DNA of 64,000 nt, taken from assembly GCA_001897515.1 (NCBI GenBank), contig MKTA01000008.1, forward strand, positions 1 through 64,000, in the 5' to 3' direction. A program made the translations under genes and the position numbers. This DNA is from Bacteroidetes bacterium 41-46 (GTDB taxonomy: Bacteria > Bacteroidota > Bacteroidia > Bacteroidales > UBA932). Shown here in pieces: positions 1-8,727 of the stretch. The stretch's first letter is position 1, and each line of letters opens with the position of its first letter. The notes under the pieces are model-generated. The model was not told the DNA's origin and searched no databases. It saw only the letters and a list, made by a program, of their open reading frames with translations.

Positions 1-82
1 CCCAGAGCCGGGATCGAACCGGCACAGCCTTGCGGCCACTGGTGTTTGAGACCAGCGCGTCTACCGATTCCGCCATCCGGGC
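1..82 (-). tRNA. tRNA-Leu (CAA), 3' end cut by window edge
   Basis: The reverse complement folds as a tRNA with a 7-bp acceptor stem starting GCCCGGA, a D arm, and an anticodon stem CTGGT/ACCAG enclosing CTCAAAC, which gives anticodon CAA. A short variable arm and a TTCGATC T-loop follow. The last acceptor base and the discriminator lie beyond position 1. The base-paired variable region (GGCCGCAAGGC) marks it as a class II tRNA, as expected for leucine. Confidence 0.93.
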
Positions 83-137
83 ATCTTTTTTCAGGCTCCT
101 CTTAGGAGTTGCCTGCTGTCTCGGTAAACAAGGGTGA

Positions 138-168
138 CAAAGGTATGTAAAAAATTAAAAACCCCAAA
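138..168 (-). promoter_or_regulatory. Promoter of tRNA-Leu
   Basis: On the minus strand TTTG (168-165) is followed after 19 nt by TACCTTTG (145-138). This matches the Bacteroidota primary sigma consensus TTTG-N19-21-TAnnTTTG. It lies about 55 nt upstream of the mature tRNA 5' end. The -33 element sits inside the terminator hairpin of the preceding M16 gene. Confidence 0.75.
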
Positions 169-191
169 AGCAATTATTCACTTTTGGGGTT
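149..191 (-). terminator. Intrinsic terminator of the M16 peptidase gene
   Basis: An 11-bp perfect stem (160-170 paired with 181-191; AACCCCAAAAG on both strands) closes a 10-nt loop. On the minus strand it is followed by a T-rich run (A-rich 149-160 on the plus strand). It begins 27 nt after the stop codon at 218. Confidence 0.85.
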
Positions 192-217
192 CTATCTTCT
201 ATATGTTTAGTAGCGCT

Positions 218-3028
218 TTACCTCTGTACAAGTACTGGCTTGCCAAGACCAAGCTGCTCTAGCGACTTCATCTGACTCTTTGCATCGCCGACAACAACAT
301 AAATCATATCGTCAATATTCATATATTTTGATACAATCTCCTTAAGCTGATCAGCGGTGATGTTGTTAATTGTGTTCTCCTGTTGCTTAACATAATCAAA
401 AGGAACGTTGTAGTTAGCTATATCGTTTAACATTCCAAGTATATCACCAATTGTTTCAAATGATGAAGTTTTTGACTTAAGCAGTGAGTTCTTCACAGGA
501 GCAAGCATCTCGTCATTAATCATATCGCTGTAACCTCCTATGAGATCCTTAAATGTTTTAACGGCATCCATAGTAACGCTACCCTGAACACTTGACTGAG
601 CCATAAAAACATTCTGGTACTGGCCGGCCATAAAGTTTGAGTATGCTCCGTATGTATAACCCTTTTGAAGTCTTAAAACATCAAAAAGCATCCCTTGTGA
701 ACCTGATCCCAGCTTATAGTTTGCAATAACGGCAGGGTAGTAATCCGGATCGTTGAAAGGCATTGCAGTCTTTGCAAGTATAATCATTGACTGAGGTGCG
801 TTAGGGTAGTCAACAAAATAGATTGTACCTCTTTTTGCTGAAATACCGGCTACAGGCTCCGGTATGGTAACCTCTTTAACAGGCCACTTCTCCGCAAGAG
901 CGGTGAGGGCTTTAACAGCTCTTTTCTGATCAGGTGCTCCTGCGACAGTAATATTGGCTATTGAAGGACTGTAATTTGCCTCATAAAATGCTTTGACATC
1001 ATCAAGAGTGATGGCATCTATTGTTGCAGCTGTTCCATATGTGTTTCTTGAGAGTGTGCCATCTTCTCCGTAAAGTAACCTGCCTGCTGTTTCAGTTGCG
1101 ATTGCCCTTGGATTTGCAGACATCTGGCGGATAGTGGTTTTGATTTCGTTCCTCAGGCGTTCAAAAGCTGCTGAGTCAAATCTTGGCTGGAGTAACATCT
1201 CTTCAGCAATAGCTATAATCTTCTCATAGTTCTTTGACAGACCGTTGATGCTTATTCCCATTCTCTCAGTACCTGAATAGAATCGTACTCTTCCTCCTAA
1301 AAGACCCATTGCGCTCTCAAGCTCTTCCGGCGACTTAAGGGCGGTCCCTTCGTTCATCAGCTGGGCTGTGAGATATGCCAGACCCTCTTTTCCCTTAGGG
1401 TCAAGCAGCATTCCGCCCTTCATGTTAACTGAAGCCTGGAACAGAGGAAGCTCTTTGTGGAGAATACCGTAAGCTTTTATAGCATTTGGCAGGTCTGCTG
1501 TCCAGATGGGAGGGACTGTGATTGTTGGTGTGTTTGCAAGGAAATCGGGCTCTACAGAGCGGTCAAATGCCGATGGTGTGCGCTCGTACGGATCGTCAAT
1601 GAGTTTGCCGGTTTGTGATTTCATTGTCTGGTCAGCTACGTTCTCTATTGCTACAGATGCAACGTTAGACTCAGCAAGCGCAAGAGTACTCTTTCCGGCG
1701 GGAACCATGCTAAGTGCAAAGTATGGTTTGCCTTTGAAGTATTTTTCATATACTCTGATAATATCCTCTTTTGTAACAGCCTGGTATCTCTTAAGGTCAT
1801 CAAATGTTGCGTCAGGTTTGCCTCCGAACTCTGTGTCTCTGGCCATCATCATGGCTTTGCCCAGAATTCCGGACATTCTGTTGTAAACAGATACCTCCTG
1901 GCTAACCTTTAGTTTTTCTAACTCCTGAACATCCACACCCTCTTTTTCAAACCTCTCAAATGCCTCGTTAACTGCTGCATATACATCATTTAGATTAACA
2001 TCGTTGAATGCACGAATCTGAATCTGGGCATGCCCGGCAACTTCACGAGCCATATTGTATGCTCCGACTGAAGGGGCAAGTTTCTTCTCCTCAACAACAA
2101 CTTTGTAGAGAGGAGCCTTTTTGCCGTTTGCAAATAGCGATGTAAAGAAGTAGAGCGGATATGCATCATCGTTGTACTGCTCTACTGTTGGGTAGGCCAA
2201 TGATAGCTGAGGAAGTTTTGCATACTGATCCTCAAATACCAGTCTTTTACTCTCTTCAAATACCAGTGGCTGAACCTCTGGTTTAGGAACATCGTTGCCC
2301 TTTTTAATCTCTCCAAAATATTTCTGAATAAGCTCTTTCGCCTGAGCGGGATCAAAATCACCGGTAAGAACCAGTGTGGCATTATTAGGAACATAGTATG
2401 TATTGTAGAACTCTTTAACATCATCTATTGTAGCGGCTCTGAGGTCTGCAATCTCTCCGATTGTTGTCCAGCTGTATGGGTGGCCTGCCGGATACATCTC
2501 TCCTGCCATAATTGTGCTTGAGTGTCCGTATGGCTGACTGTCGTAATTCTGACGCTTCTCGTTTGATACTATGTCAATCTCTCTCTCAAGTCCTCCCTGT
2601 GTAACGGTATTGATAAAAAATCCCATTCTGTCTGACTCCATCCAGAGTACCTTCTCCAGAGCGTCTCTGGGGACAACTTCATAATAATTGGTTCCGTCTG
2701 AATTGGTTGAGCCGTTGAACTCACCGCCCAATTTTGCAATTTTTGTAAAGAACGCATTTCTTGGGAGGTTCTCTGAGCGCTGAAACAGCATATGCTCAAA
2801 AAAGTGGGCGAAGCCTGTTCTTCCGGGCTTCTCTCTTCCTGAACCCACATGGTACTGTATTGCTACTGCCACAATAGGGTCCGATTTGTCCTGGTGGAGG
2901 ACTACTTTAAGTCCGTTTTCCAGAGTGTACTGTTCATAGCTTAACTCTACCTTCTCCTTCTGGGCGGAGCAGGCGGCTAAAGTAAAGGCTAAAGCCGTGA
3001 TCAGCAGGATTTTGAGTGATCTTGTCAT
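218..3028 (-). CDS. M16 family zinc metallopeptidase, lipoprotein
   Basis: 936-residue pitrilysin-type peptidase with two M16 halves, like PqqL and other long bacterial M16 proteins. The first half carries the inverted zinc motif HFFEH (H75, E78, H79), with the third ligand probably E157 in SNEKRQ. The second half, from about residue 510, lacks the motif, as is usual for the inactive partner domain. The N-terminus MTRSLKILL..LAAC is a lipoprotein signal with lipidation at C20, so the enzyme is probably tethered in the periplasm or outer membrane, where it would degrade peptides. It is a single gene with its own terminator; upstream it faces the B12 riboswitch promoter divergently. The exact substrate cannot be read from the sequence. 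Confidence 0.93.
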   Translation of the reverse strand: MTRSLKILLITALAFTLAACSAQKEKVELSYEQYTLENGLKVVLHQDKSDPIVAVAIQYHVGSGREKPGRTGFAHFFEHMLFQRSENLPRNAFFTKIAKLGGEFNGSTNSDGTNYYEVVPRDALEKVLWMESDRMGFFINTVTQGGLEREIDIVSNEKRQNYDSQPYGHSSTIMAGEMYPAGHPYSWTTIGEIADLRAATIDDVKEFYNTYYVPNNATLVLTGDFDPAQAKELIQKYFGEIKKGNDVPKPEVQPLVFEESKRLVFEDQYAKLPQLSLAYPTVEQYNDDAYPLYFFTSLFANGKKAPLYKVVVEEKKLAPSVGAYNMAREVAGHAQIQIRAFNDVNLNDVYAAVNEAFERFEKEGVDVQELEKLKVSQEVSVYNRMSGILGKAMMMARDTEFGGKPDATFDDLKRYQAVTKEDIIRVYEKYFKGKPYFALSMVPAGKSTLALAESNVASVAIENVADQTMKSQTGKLIDDPYERTPSAFDRSVEPDFLANTPTITVPPIWTADLPNAIKAYGILHKELPLFQASVNMKGGMLLDPKGKEGLAYLTAQLMNEGTALKSPEELESAMGLLGGRVRFYSGTERMGISINGLSKNYEKIIAIAEEMLLQPRFDSAAFERLRNEIKTTIRQMSANPRAIATETAGRLLYGEDGTLSRNTYGTAATIDAITLDDVKAFYEANYSPSIANITVAGAPDQKRAVKALTALAEKWPVKEVTIPEPVAGISAKRGTIYFVDYPNAPQSMIILAKTAMPFNDPDYYPAVIANYKLGSGSQGMLFDVLRLQKGYTYGAYSNFMAGQYQNVFMAQSSVQGSVTMDAVKTFKDLIGGYSDMINDEMLAPVKNSLLKSKTSSFETIGDILGMLNDIANYNVPFDYVKQQENTINNITADQLKEIVSKYMNIDDMIYVVVGDAKSQMKSLEQLGLGKPVLVQR

Positions 3029-3061
3029 AATGTTGGATTGTTATTGGTTAGTGAAAACTAC

Positions 3062-3069
3062 CAAATTTA
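3062..3069 (-). promoter_or_regulatory. Possible -7 element for the M16 gene
   Basis: TAAATTTG on the minus strand fits TAnnTTTG, 33 nt upstream of the M16 start codon. No convincing -33 element is seen at the right distance, so this is tentative. Confidence 0.4.
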
Positions 3070-3076
3070 ACAAAAA

Positions 3077-3109
3077 TTTGTCCGTTATGTATAAAATAAG
3101 TTATCTTTG
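3077..3109 (+). promoter_or_regulatory. Promoter of the B12 uptake operon
   Basis: TTTG (3077-3080), a 21-nt spacer and TATCTTTG (3102-3109) match the Bacteroidota promoter consensus. It lies immediately upstream of the cobalamin riboswitch, so transcription would start at the first bases of the aptamer. Confidence 0.75.
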
Positions 3110-3113
3110 TGGC

Positions 3114-3262
3114 GTTCCAGCTTCAGGGAATCCCGTGTAATCCGGGAACAGTACCCGCTGCTGTAAAGCTCTCCCCATCTTTTTTGGGGTTTTCTTCAGT
3201 CGGCCACTGCCATTTGGTGGGAAGGCGAAGATGCAAAAGCTGAGTCAGAAGACCTGCAGGAA
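3114..3262 (+). promoter_or_regulatory. Cobalamin (B12) riboswitch
   Basis: Typical conserved blocks appear in order: AGGGAATCCCGTGTAATCCGGGA, CAGTACCCGCTGCTGTAA, a variable stem (3169-3193), GCCACTG..GGTGGGAAGGC, and the B12 box AGTCAGAAGACCTGC at 3243-3257. The aptamer ends about 40 nt before the BtuB-like start codon. No clear intrinsic terminator separates it from the gene, so control is probably at translation initiation, with adenosylcobalamin reducing expression. Confidence 0.93.
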
Positions 3263-3301
3263 CAAAACATATTTAATCGAACTTTCGGGAAAAAGAGAGC
3301 G

Positions 3302-5230
3302 ATGAAAAACTATTTTTCATTATTTGTATTTGTTTTTGCCATTGTGGTGCATACCATCGCACCAGCAGGTAAACTTTGTGCACAAAAGAGAGACTCTCTA
3401 AAGGTTAGCAAGCTGGATTCTGTTACCGTAACTGCCTTCCAGATAAAGAGCCCGGTGGAGCTTAAGCGATTCTCTCCCGGAACTCACGTTATCTCCTATT
3501 CATCAGAGGAGGTAAAGAGGATGCAGAGTGCGTCGCTGGCTGATTTTATAAAGGCCGAGAATGCTGCCTATATTAAGGAGTATGGGAGGGGAATGAATGC
3601 ATTTCTCTCAATAAGGGGTACCTCATCCTCTCACACAACAATAGACTGGAATGGCCAGAATATGTCACTCCCTACAATGGGACAGGCAGATCTCTCTCAC
3701 ATTCCGCTTTACTTCTTTGATGCAATGGATATTCATATAGGCGGGGCCTCTGCGCTCTATGGTGACGGGAGCATCGGGGGTACGCTGAGACTTAAAACAG
3801 GAGCGAAATGGGAGAGGGGACACAGCGGTGACGTGTCGTTAAGTGCTGGGAGCTTTGGAACTCTGTTCACAGGTGCCACTTACAGATACTCGGGCAGAGG
3901 CGTTGAGTCAAGGAGTTCTGTCCTGTATAACAGAGCGTTAAACAACTACTCTTTTGAGAATAACACAAAACCGGGAAGACCAAGAGAGAAGTTAAACAAT
4001 GCATCTCTCTCAAACTGGGGAGTTTTGCAGGAGCTTCATATAAAAGCAGGCGGGGCCGGAGTTGTATCTGCCTCAGTTATGTATATGGATTTCAACAGAG
4101 AGATTCAGCCGTCGGTCTCTTTGAATGACCGTCCGGAGAGCCACAACTCAATTTTTGACAATAACCTTAAGGTATCCGCCTCACTTGAGGGCTCTTCAGG
4201 CAAACTCTCATGGAGAGCAACAACCTCTTATGCACATGATATGGAGAGGTACAAGGAGGATACCATCTCTGCCAGCAGATTTATTGCCAATGCAGATATT
4301 GAGTACAAAAAATCCATCTTCTCAGTAAGGGGAGGGGTGAACGGGGAGTATATCAGCCCTGATGTAAAATCCTATGTTGCAGATGCAGATGAGAGAAGGG
4401 CGGGAGCCTACATTATTTCAAGACTGGATGGGGGAGTTGTGTCGGCCTCTGTGGGAGCTAGATATATGTACTCCTCATCTGGAGAGCTTCCGATTATGCC
4501 ACTGCTGAATTTAAGGCTCAGACTGCCTGTCGGTGGAGGACACTCTCTTCATCTGAGAGGCTCCTGGTCTGGAAATGCAAAGATCCCATCACTAAATGAC
4601 AGATATTGGGGAGGCAATAACATATATCTTAAAAGCGAGAGGTCAAGAAGTGCAGAGGCCGGAATAAACTGGGGCTGGTACAGGGGTAGATGGAGCACTT
4701 CGCTCTTTCTGACAGGGTACAGAAGTGTAGTGATGGACTGGATACGGTGGCTGCCGGCGGGGGAAGTATGGAGGCCAAGAAATATTCCGGAGGTTCTTTC
4801 AAGGGGTTTGGAGGCAGGGGCGGATGCTGAGTACTCGGCGGAGGGTATGAGGATCTCTCTTAAAGCCAACTATGCTTTTACTGACATAAGAACAGTTACT
4901 CCACTCTGGAGTGAGGACCCTGCAAAGGGGGAACAGCTTGCTTATCAGCCTAAGCACTCATGGAGAGCTAAGGTTGCCGCTGAGACGGGAAGAGTAACCT
5001 TCAATGTCTCATTAAGCCACACCGGACGCAGAACTACTCTGGACATATATGATATACTTCCATCATATACCTTAACAGATTTTGGGGTCTCATTGAGAGG
5101 AAAAGTAATGGGAAAAGAGTTTGTTGTGGGTGGGATGCTAAAGAACATCTTTAATGTCAGCTATCAGAATGTTAAATTCTATGCAATGCCCGGAATTAAC
5201 TGGATCGTAAATATTCAATACAGATTTTAA
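3302..5230 (+). CDS. btuB: TonB-dependent outer-membrane cobalamin receptor (BtuB-like)
   Basis: 642 residues. An N-terminal signal peptide ends near LCAQ (about residue 28). A plug domain follows (about 40-160; includes RGTSSSHTTIDWNG and GGASALYGDGSIGGTLRLKTG), then a beta-barrel ending in ..NIQYRF with the terminal aromatic residue typical of outer-membrane proteins. TonB-dependent receptors of this type import large chelates across the outer membrane using TonB energy. The substrate assignment rests on the cobalamin riboswitch directly upstream and the BtuG-like propeller gene 24 bp downstream, not on the receptor sequence alone. Confidence 0.88.
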   Translation: MKNYFSLFVFVFAIVVHTIAPAGKLCAQKRDSLKVSKLDSVTVTAFQIKSPVELKRFSPGTHVISYSSEEVKRMQSASLADFIKAENAAYIKEYGRGMNAFLSIRGTSSSHTTIDWNGQNMSLPTMGQADLSHIPLYFFDAMDIHIGGASALYGDGSIGGTLRLKTGAKWERGHSGDVSLSAGSFGTLFTGATYRYSGRGVESRSSVLYNRALNNYSFENNTKPGRPREKLNNASLSNWGVLQELHIKAGGAGVVSASVMYMDFNREIQPSVSLNDRPESHNSIFDNNLKVSASLEGSSGKLSWRATTSYAHDMERYKEDTISASRFIANADIEYKKSIFSVRGGVNGEYISPDVKSYVADADERRAGAYIISRLDGGVVSASVGARYMYSSSGELPIMPLLNLRLRLPVGGGHSLHLRGSWSGNAKIPSLNDRYWGGNNIYLKSERSRSAEAGINWGWYRGRWSTSLFLTGYRSVVMDWIRWLPAGEVWRPRNIPEVLSRGLEAGADAEYSAEGMRISLKANYAFTDIRTVTPLWSEDPAKGEQLAYQPKHSWRAKVAAETGRVTFNVSLSHTGRRTTLDIYDILPSYTLTDFGVSLRGKVMGKEFVVGGMLKNIFNVSYQNVKFYAMPGINWIVNIQYRF

Positions 5231-5254
5231 AACATATTAAATTACATTCAAGAA

Positions 5255-6331
5255 ATGAAAAAAGGTTTCCAATTATTTGCTGCCTTACTCTTTTCAGCAT
5301 TTATCCTTGCATCTTGTGAGCAGGACAATCCAACTCCAAATGTATCTTTTGAACAAAAGGTGCTTATTATTAATCAGGGAAATTTTACTGAGCACTCAGC
5401 CAGCCTCTCCCTCTTTGATGAAAAGACTATGTCAATTACAAACAGAGTATATGAGACTGCAAACGGTATCTCTATTGGAGCAACCATTGTCTCCGGAACT
5501 ATCTCTCCTCAGAAGGAGGCCTATCTGGTATGTAACAACCCGGATAAAATTGATATTATAGATGCTGCTTCGGGTAAACTGAAATCAACTATTTCCGCTT
5601 CACTCGCCTCTCCCAGAAATATGATTTTTGCAGGAGATAAGCTTTTTGTCACCAATTGGGACTACAATTATGTCGTTAATGATTTTGGATGGTGGGAGTA
5701 TCCCGATTCATACATAGCAATTTACGATGCAGTTACCAAGGCATTTATCAAAAGAATTCCCGCAGGCACAGATGCTGAGGGTATAGCTATGTTCGGCACC
5801 AGACTATTTGTAGCTGTTAAGGAGGGTGTAAGGGTCTTTGATGCCTCAAGGGAGGACTATCCTGTTATTGCGACTATCAGACCTGAAGGAGTTACGGGAA
5901 ATGCAAAACATCTAGTATTTGACGGCTCTTACAAACTGTGGGCCTCTTTCCCTGATAAGGGACTGGTAAGGATTGATCCGGTTACTCTGGTGGCTGACAG
6001 GATTGTTGCTATCCCCGTAGACTATATGGATGGTTTTATCACCTCTGACGGCAAGGGTAAAAAGATATATACCTACATTACTGAATTTGATGCAAATTAC
6101 AACCCTTCAGGAGCATCTATCTTCTCTCTGGATGTTGAGACTTTAAGCGTGGATGAAGTTCTTGGGGGAACCTATTTTTACGGGGTTGGTGTAAGCCCGT
6201 CAACAGGAAACATATTTACTGCGGAGACCAGCTTCTCCTCTAATTCGTTGCTTAAGGTGGCAGGCCCGGACGGAACTTTAAAAACAACGGCCGGTGCCGG
6301 AATTGGCACCAGCCGATATCTCTTCTTCTGA
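5255..6331 (+). CDS. btuG: Surface beta-propeller lipoprotein, BtuG-like (DUF5074/YncE type)
   Basis: 358 residues with a lipoprotein signal (FILASC, lipidation at about C20) and repeated propeller strands of the YncE type (for example IAIYDAVTKAFIKRI, LVRIDPVTLVADRIV, IFSLDVETLSVDEV). In Bacteroides, BtuG is a surface lipoprotein propeller encoded beside BtuB that binds B12 extremely tightly and hands it to the receptor. The same gene order and the shared riboswitch leader support that role here. The specific BtuG assignment is inferred from family and context; other DUF5074 lipoproteins accompany other receptors. It is followed by a strong terminator. Confidence 0.75.
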   Translation: MKKGFQLFAALLFSAFILASCEQDNPTPNVSFEQKVLIINQGNFTEHSASLSLFDEKTMSITNRVYETANGISIGATIVSGTISPQKEAYLVCNNPDKIDIIDAASGKLKSTISASLASPRNMIFAGDKLFVTNWDYNYVVNDFGWWEYPDSYIAIYDAVTKAFIKRIPAGTDAEGIAMFGTRLFVAVKEGVRVFDASREDYPVIATIRPEGVTGNAKHLVFDGSYKLWASFPDKGLVRIDPVTLVADRIVAIPVDYMDGFITSDGKGKKIYTYITEFDANYNPSGASIFSLDVETLSVDEVLGGTYFYGVGVSPSTGNIFTAETSFSSNSLLKVAGPDGTLKTTAGAGIGTSRYLFF

Positions 6332-6356
6332 TTATTGAAAGTTGTCGCTGAAGAGA

Positions 6357-6395
6357 GGGGCCCGGTCAAATGCCATTGACCGGGCCCCCTTTTTT
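6357..6395 (+). terminator. Intrinsic terminator of the B12 uptake operon
   Basis: A 13-bp GC-rich perfect stem (6357-6369 with 6376-6388), a 6-nt loop and a run of six T. It separates the operon from the convergent osmC-like gene, whose stop codon starts at 6396. Confidence 0.95.
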
Positions 6396-6806
6396 CTACT
6401 CTTCCGGTTGGTGGTAGGTTATTGTTTTGATTATATCCGGATGGATACTGTTGGCAACGGGACAAGTCTTTACAGAGCTCTCTATAAATCTCATCTCCCT
6501 TTCACTGTATTTCTGAGGAAGATATATATCCAGCTTTAGTTCTGCAACCCTGCGGGGATTTGAGGCCATAATCTTCTCAGTCTCAATCCTCATCCCGTCA
6601 ACAGAGAATCCGTGGACCTGAGCTGCAATTCCCATAATTGTCATCATACACGAACCCAGCGATGTTGCAAAAAGATCTGTAGGTGAAAACATCTCCCCTT
6701 TGCCGTTATTATCCTCAGGTGCCTCTGTCATCAGTTTGCTTCCTGATTTGAGATGCTCAGCTTCAGTCTTGAGATCTCCAATGTAAAAAGTGCGAATCTT
6801 TGTCAT
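6396..6806 (-). CDS. OsmC family thiol peroxidase-like protein
   Basis: 136 residues, the usual length for the OsmC/YhfA family. The two conserved cysteines are C53 in the SLGSCMMT helix and C115 in KTCPVANSI. Characterised members of this fold reduce organic hydroperoxides in the cytoplasm. The YhfA-like subgroup, which this resembles in its short N-terminus, is less well defined. It is the second gene after miaB, 12 bp downstream, so the two are probably cotranscribed. Confidence 0.88.
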   Translation of the reverse strand: MTKIRTFYIGDLKTEAEHLKSGSKLMTEAPEDNNGKGEMFSPTDLFATSLGSCMMTIMGIAAQVHGFSVDGMRIETEKIMASNPRRVAELKLDIYLPQKYSEREMRFIESSVKTCPVANSIHPDIIKTITYHQPEE

Positions 6807-6818
6807 ATTAACAGGTTT

Positions 6819-8195
6819 TTATTTAATAATCTCTTTTCCAATAAGAGTTGCGGAGGTGCAACTCTCTATTTTAACAGTCACATAGTCGCCCGCCTTGTGG
6901 TCGCCTGCCGGAAAGACGACAACCTTGTTCTGTTGTGTTCTTCCCGTCAGTTCAGCTTTTGACTTTTTTGAATAGCCCTCTGCAAGTACTTCAAACTCCC
7001 TGCCAAGGTCTGCCTTGTTGCTCGCAAGAGAGAGTTCACCCTGTAGCTTAATTATCTCATTCAGCCTTGCGCTCTTAATTTCAGGCGGAATATCGTCGGG
7101 ATACCTTCTGGCAGCTTTAGTGTTAGGCCTCTCTGAGTACTGGAACATAAACGCTGTATAGTAACCCACCTCTCTCATTACAGAGAGTGTCTCTCTGTGG
7201 TCATCTTCGCTCTCACCGGAAAAACCGGCAATAATATCTGTAGAGATTGAACAGTCGGGCATTATCTCCCTTATTTTTGCCACCCTCTCAAGATATTGCT
7301 CCCTGGTATATTTTCTGTTCATCTTAAGTAGCATTGCATCGCTTCCTGACTGTACCGGAAGATGGATGTGCTTGCAAATGTTATTATACATGGCCATAGT
7401 ATATAAAACAGCATTGCTCATATCTTTTGGATGAGAGGTAGAGAATCTGACCCTCAGGGCAGGATTAATCAATGCAACCATCTCAAGGAGCATGGCAAAT
7501 GTGGTTGTCTCAGTTGGGTTGTCAGGGTTTGTCCAGTGGTAAGAATCCACATTCTGTCCTAACAGGGTAACCTCTTTATAGCCATTTTGAAACAGAACTC
7601 TAGCCTCCTCCACAATGGTCTGCGGATCACGGCTTCTCTCACCCCCTCTTACATAAGGTACAACACAGTAGGAGCACATATTATTGCAACCTCTCATAAT
7701 AGATATAAAGGATGAGACACCGTTTTTATCCATTCTTACAGGAGAGATGTCTGCATATGTCTCCTCCTGTGAAAGTATTGTGTTTATCTGTTTGCTCCCT
7801 CCATCCAGGCTCTCAATCAGTAATGGAAGAGATCTGTATGAGTCAGGACCGGCGACAAGGTCAACAGCAGGGTGGATCAAAAGCTCCTCTTTAAGCCTTT
7901 CAGCCATGCATCCCAGCACACCTACCTTTAGCCCCCTGCGCTTTACCTTTTCAATCCTGAAGAGGTCAAGTCTTCCCCATATCCTCTGTTCGGCATTATC
8001 TCTTATTGAGCAGGTGTTTATAAGTATCAGGTCTGCCTCTTTATATGAGTCACAAAGAGAGTAACCTGCCGGCTGGAGTATTGAGAGTACTACTTCACTG
8101 TCATTTACATTCATCTGACAACCGTATGTCTCAATGAAAAGCTGCCTCTCTCCCTCCCCTCTGATTGGTTTTACGGAATGATATTTGTTTGTCAT
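6819..8195 (-). CDS. miaB: tRNA-2-methylthio-N6-dimethylallyladenosine synthase MiaB
   Basis: 458-residue radical-SAM methylthiotransferase that adds the 2-methylthio group to i6A37 of tRNAs reading UNN codons. The N-terminal domain has the three auxiliary-cluster cysteines C26 (TYGCQMN), C62 (NTCSIR) and C96 (GCMAER). The radical-SAM motif is C170-x3-C174-x2-C177 followed by VVPYVRG, and a C-terminal TRAM domain ends the protein. The TYGCQMN and CSIRDNAEQRI signatures favour MiaB over MtaB or RimO. It is the first gene of a two-gene unit with the OsmC-like protein. Confidence 0.96.
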   Translation of the reverse strand: MTNKYHSVKPIRGEGERQLFIETYGCQMNVNDSEVVLSILQPAGYSLCDSYKEADLILINTCSIRDNAEQRIWGRLDLFRIEKVKRRGLKVGVLGCMAERLKEELLIHPAVDLVAGPDSYRSLPLLIESLDGGSKQINTILSQEETYADISPVRMDKNGVSSFISIMRGCNNMCSYCVVPYVRGGERSRDPQTIVEEARVLFQNGYKEVTLLGQNVDSYHWTNPDNPTETTTFAMLLEMVALINPALRVRFSTSHPKDMSNAVLYTMAMYNNICKHIHLPVQSGSDAMLLKMNRKYTREQYLERVAKIREIMPDCSISTDIIAGFSGESEDDHRETLSVMREVGYYTAFMFQYSERPNTKAARRYPDDIPPEIKSARLNEIIKLQGELSLASNKADLGREFEVLAEGYSKKSKAELTGRTQQNKVVVFPAGDHKAGDYVTVKIESCTSATLIGKEIIK

Positions 8196-8214
8196 CTTAT
8201 CTGTTTAATGGGTG

Positions 8215-8222
8215 CAAATATA
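8215..8222 (-). promoter_or_regulatory. -7 promoter element for miaB
   Basis: TATATTTG on the minus strand, 20 nt upstream of the miaB start codon, fits TAnnTTTG. No clear -33 element is seen. Confidence 0.55.
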
Positions 8223-8231
8223 GCTTTTTTA

Positions 8232-8239
8232 TACCTTTG
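8232..8239 (+). promoter_or_regulatory. -7 promoter element for the LEA-like lipoprotein gene
   Basis: TACCTTTG, 18 nt upstream of the ATG at 8258. It fixes the start codon: a longer in-frame reading from 8165 would begin upstream of this promoter and overlap miaB. Confidence 0.65.
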
Positions 8240-8257
8240 CATAAATTTGGATTGAGA

Positions 8258-8725
8258 ATGAGAAGATTTTGGTTGATAGCATTAGTTACTCTGACTGCCT
8301 TATCTACAGGCTGTAACAGATACAGTGAGATAGAGATAGTAAGTGTAAAGCTGACAGATATAAAAATTCACAGCACCTCCAGGGCAGAGGTTGAAGTGGA
8401 ATATATTGTTAAAAACGGATCAAAAAGAGATCTTACACTCTCAGGTGCTGACGGTTTTCTTACAAAAGAGAGGGTTAATTTTGCTCAATTTACATTAATG
8501 GAGTCTGAGATGATTGAGAGAGGAGCAACTACTGCCAGCAAAGCCCGGTTTAAAGTTGAACTCTTGGATCCGCTCTCTCTATTCTCAATGGGGTTAAATA
8601 TTAACAGCTGGAAAATGTCAGATTTTGAAATTGATGCAAGAGGGACAATTTCCAATGACAGAGGGAGCAAAAGAACCTTCAAGTTTAAAAACCTCCCGTT
8701 GGAAAAGATGTTAAAAAGATTTTAA
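8258..8725 (+). CDS. Small lipoprotein, LEA14-like beta-sandwich
   Basis: 155 residues starting MRRFWLIALV with a lipobox ending STGC (about C18). The mature part has strand-rich sequence (KLTDIKIHSTSRAEVEVEYIV.., and a conserved-looking ISNDRGSKRTFKFKNLPLE tail), as in LEA type-2 / water-stress domain proteins, though I place it there only weakly. The start at 8258 is preferred over the in-frame codon at 8165 because a promoter element lies at 8232-8239. It is followed after 2 bp by the SPOR-domain gene, so the two form an operon. Function is unknown. Confidence 0.75.
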   Translation: MRRFWLIALVTLTALSTGCNRYSEIEIVSVKLTDIKIHSTSRAEVEVEYIVKNGSKRDLTLSGADGFLTKERVNFAQFTLMESEMIERGATTASKARFKVELLDPLSLFSMGLNINSWKMSDFEIDARGTISNDRGSKRTFKFKNLPLEKMLKRF

Positions 8726-8727
8726 AG

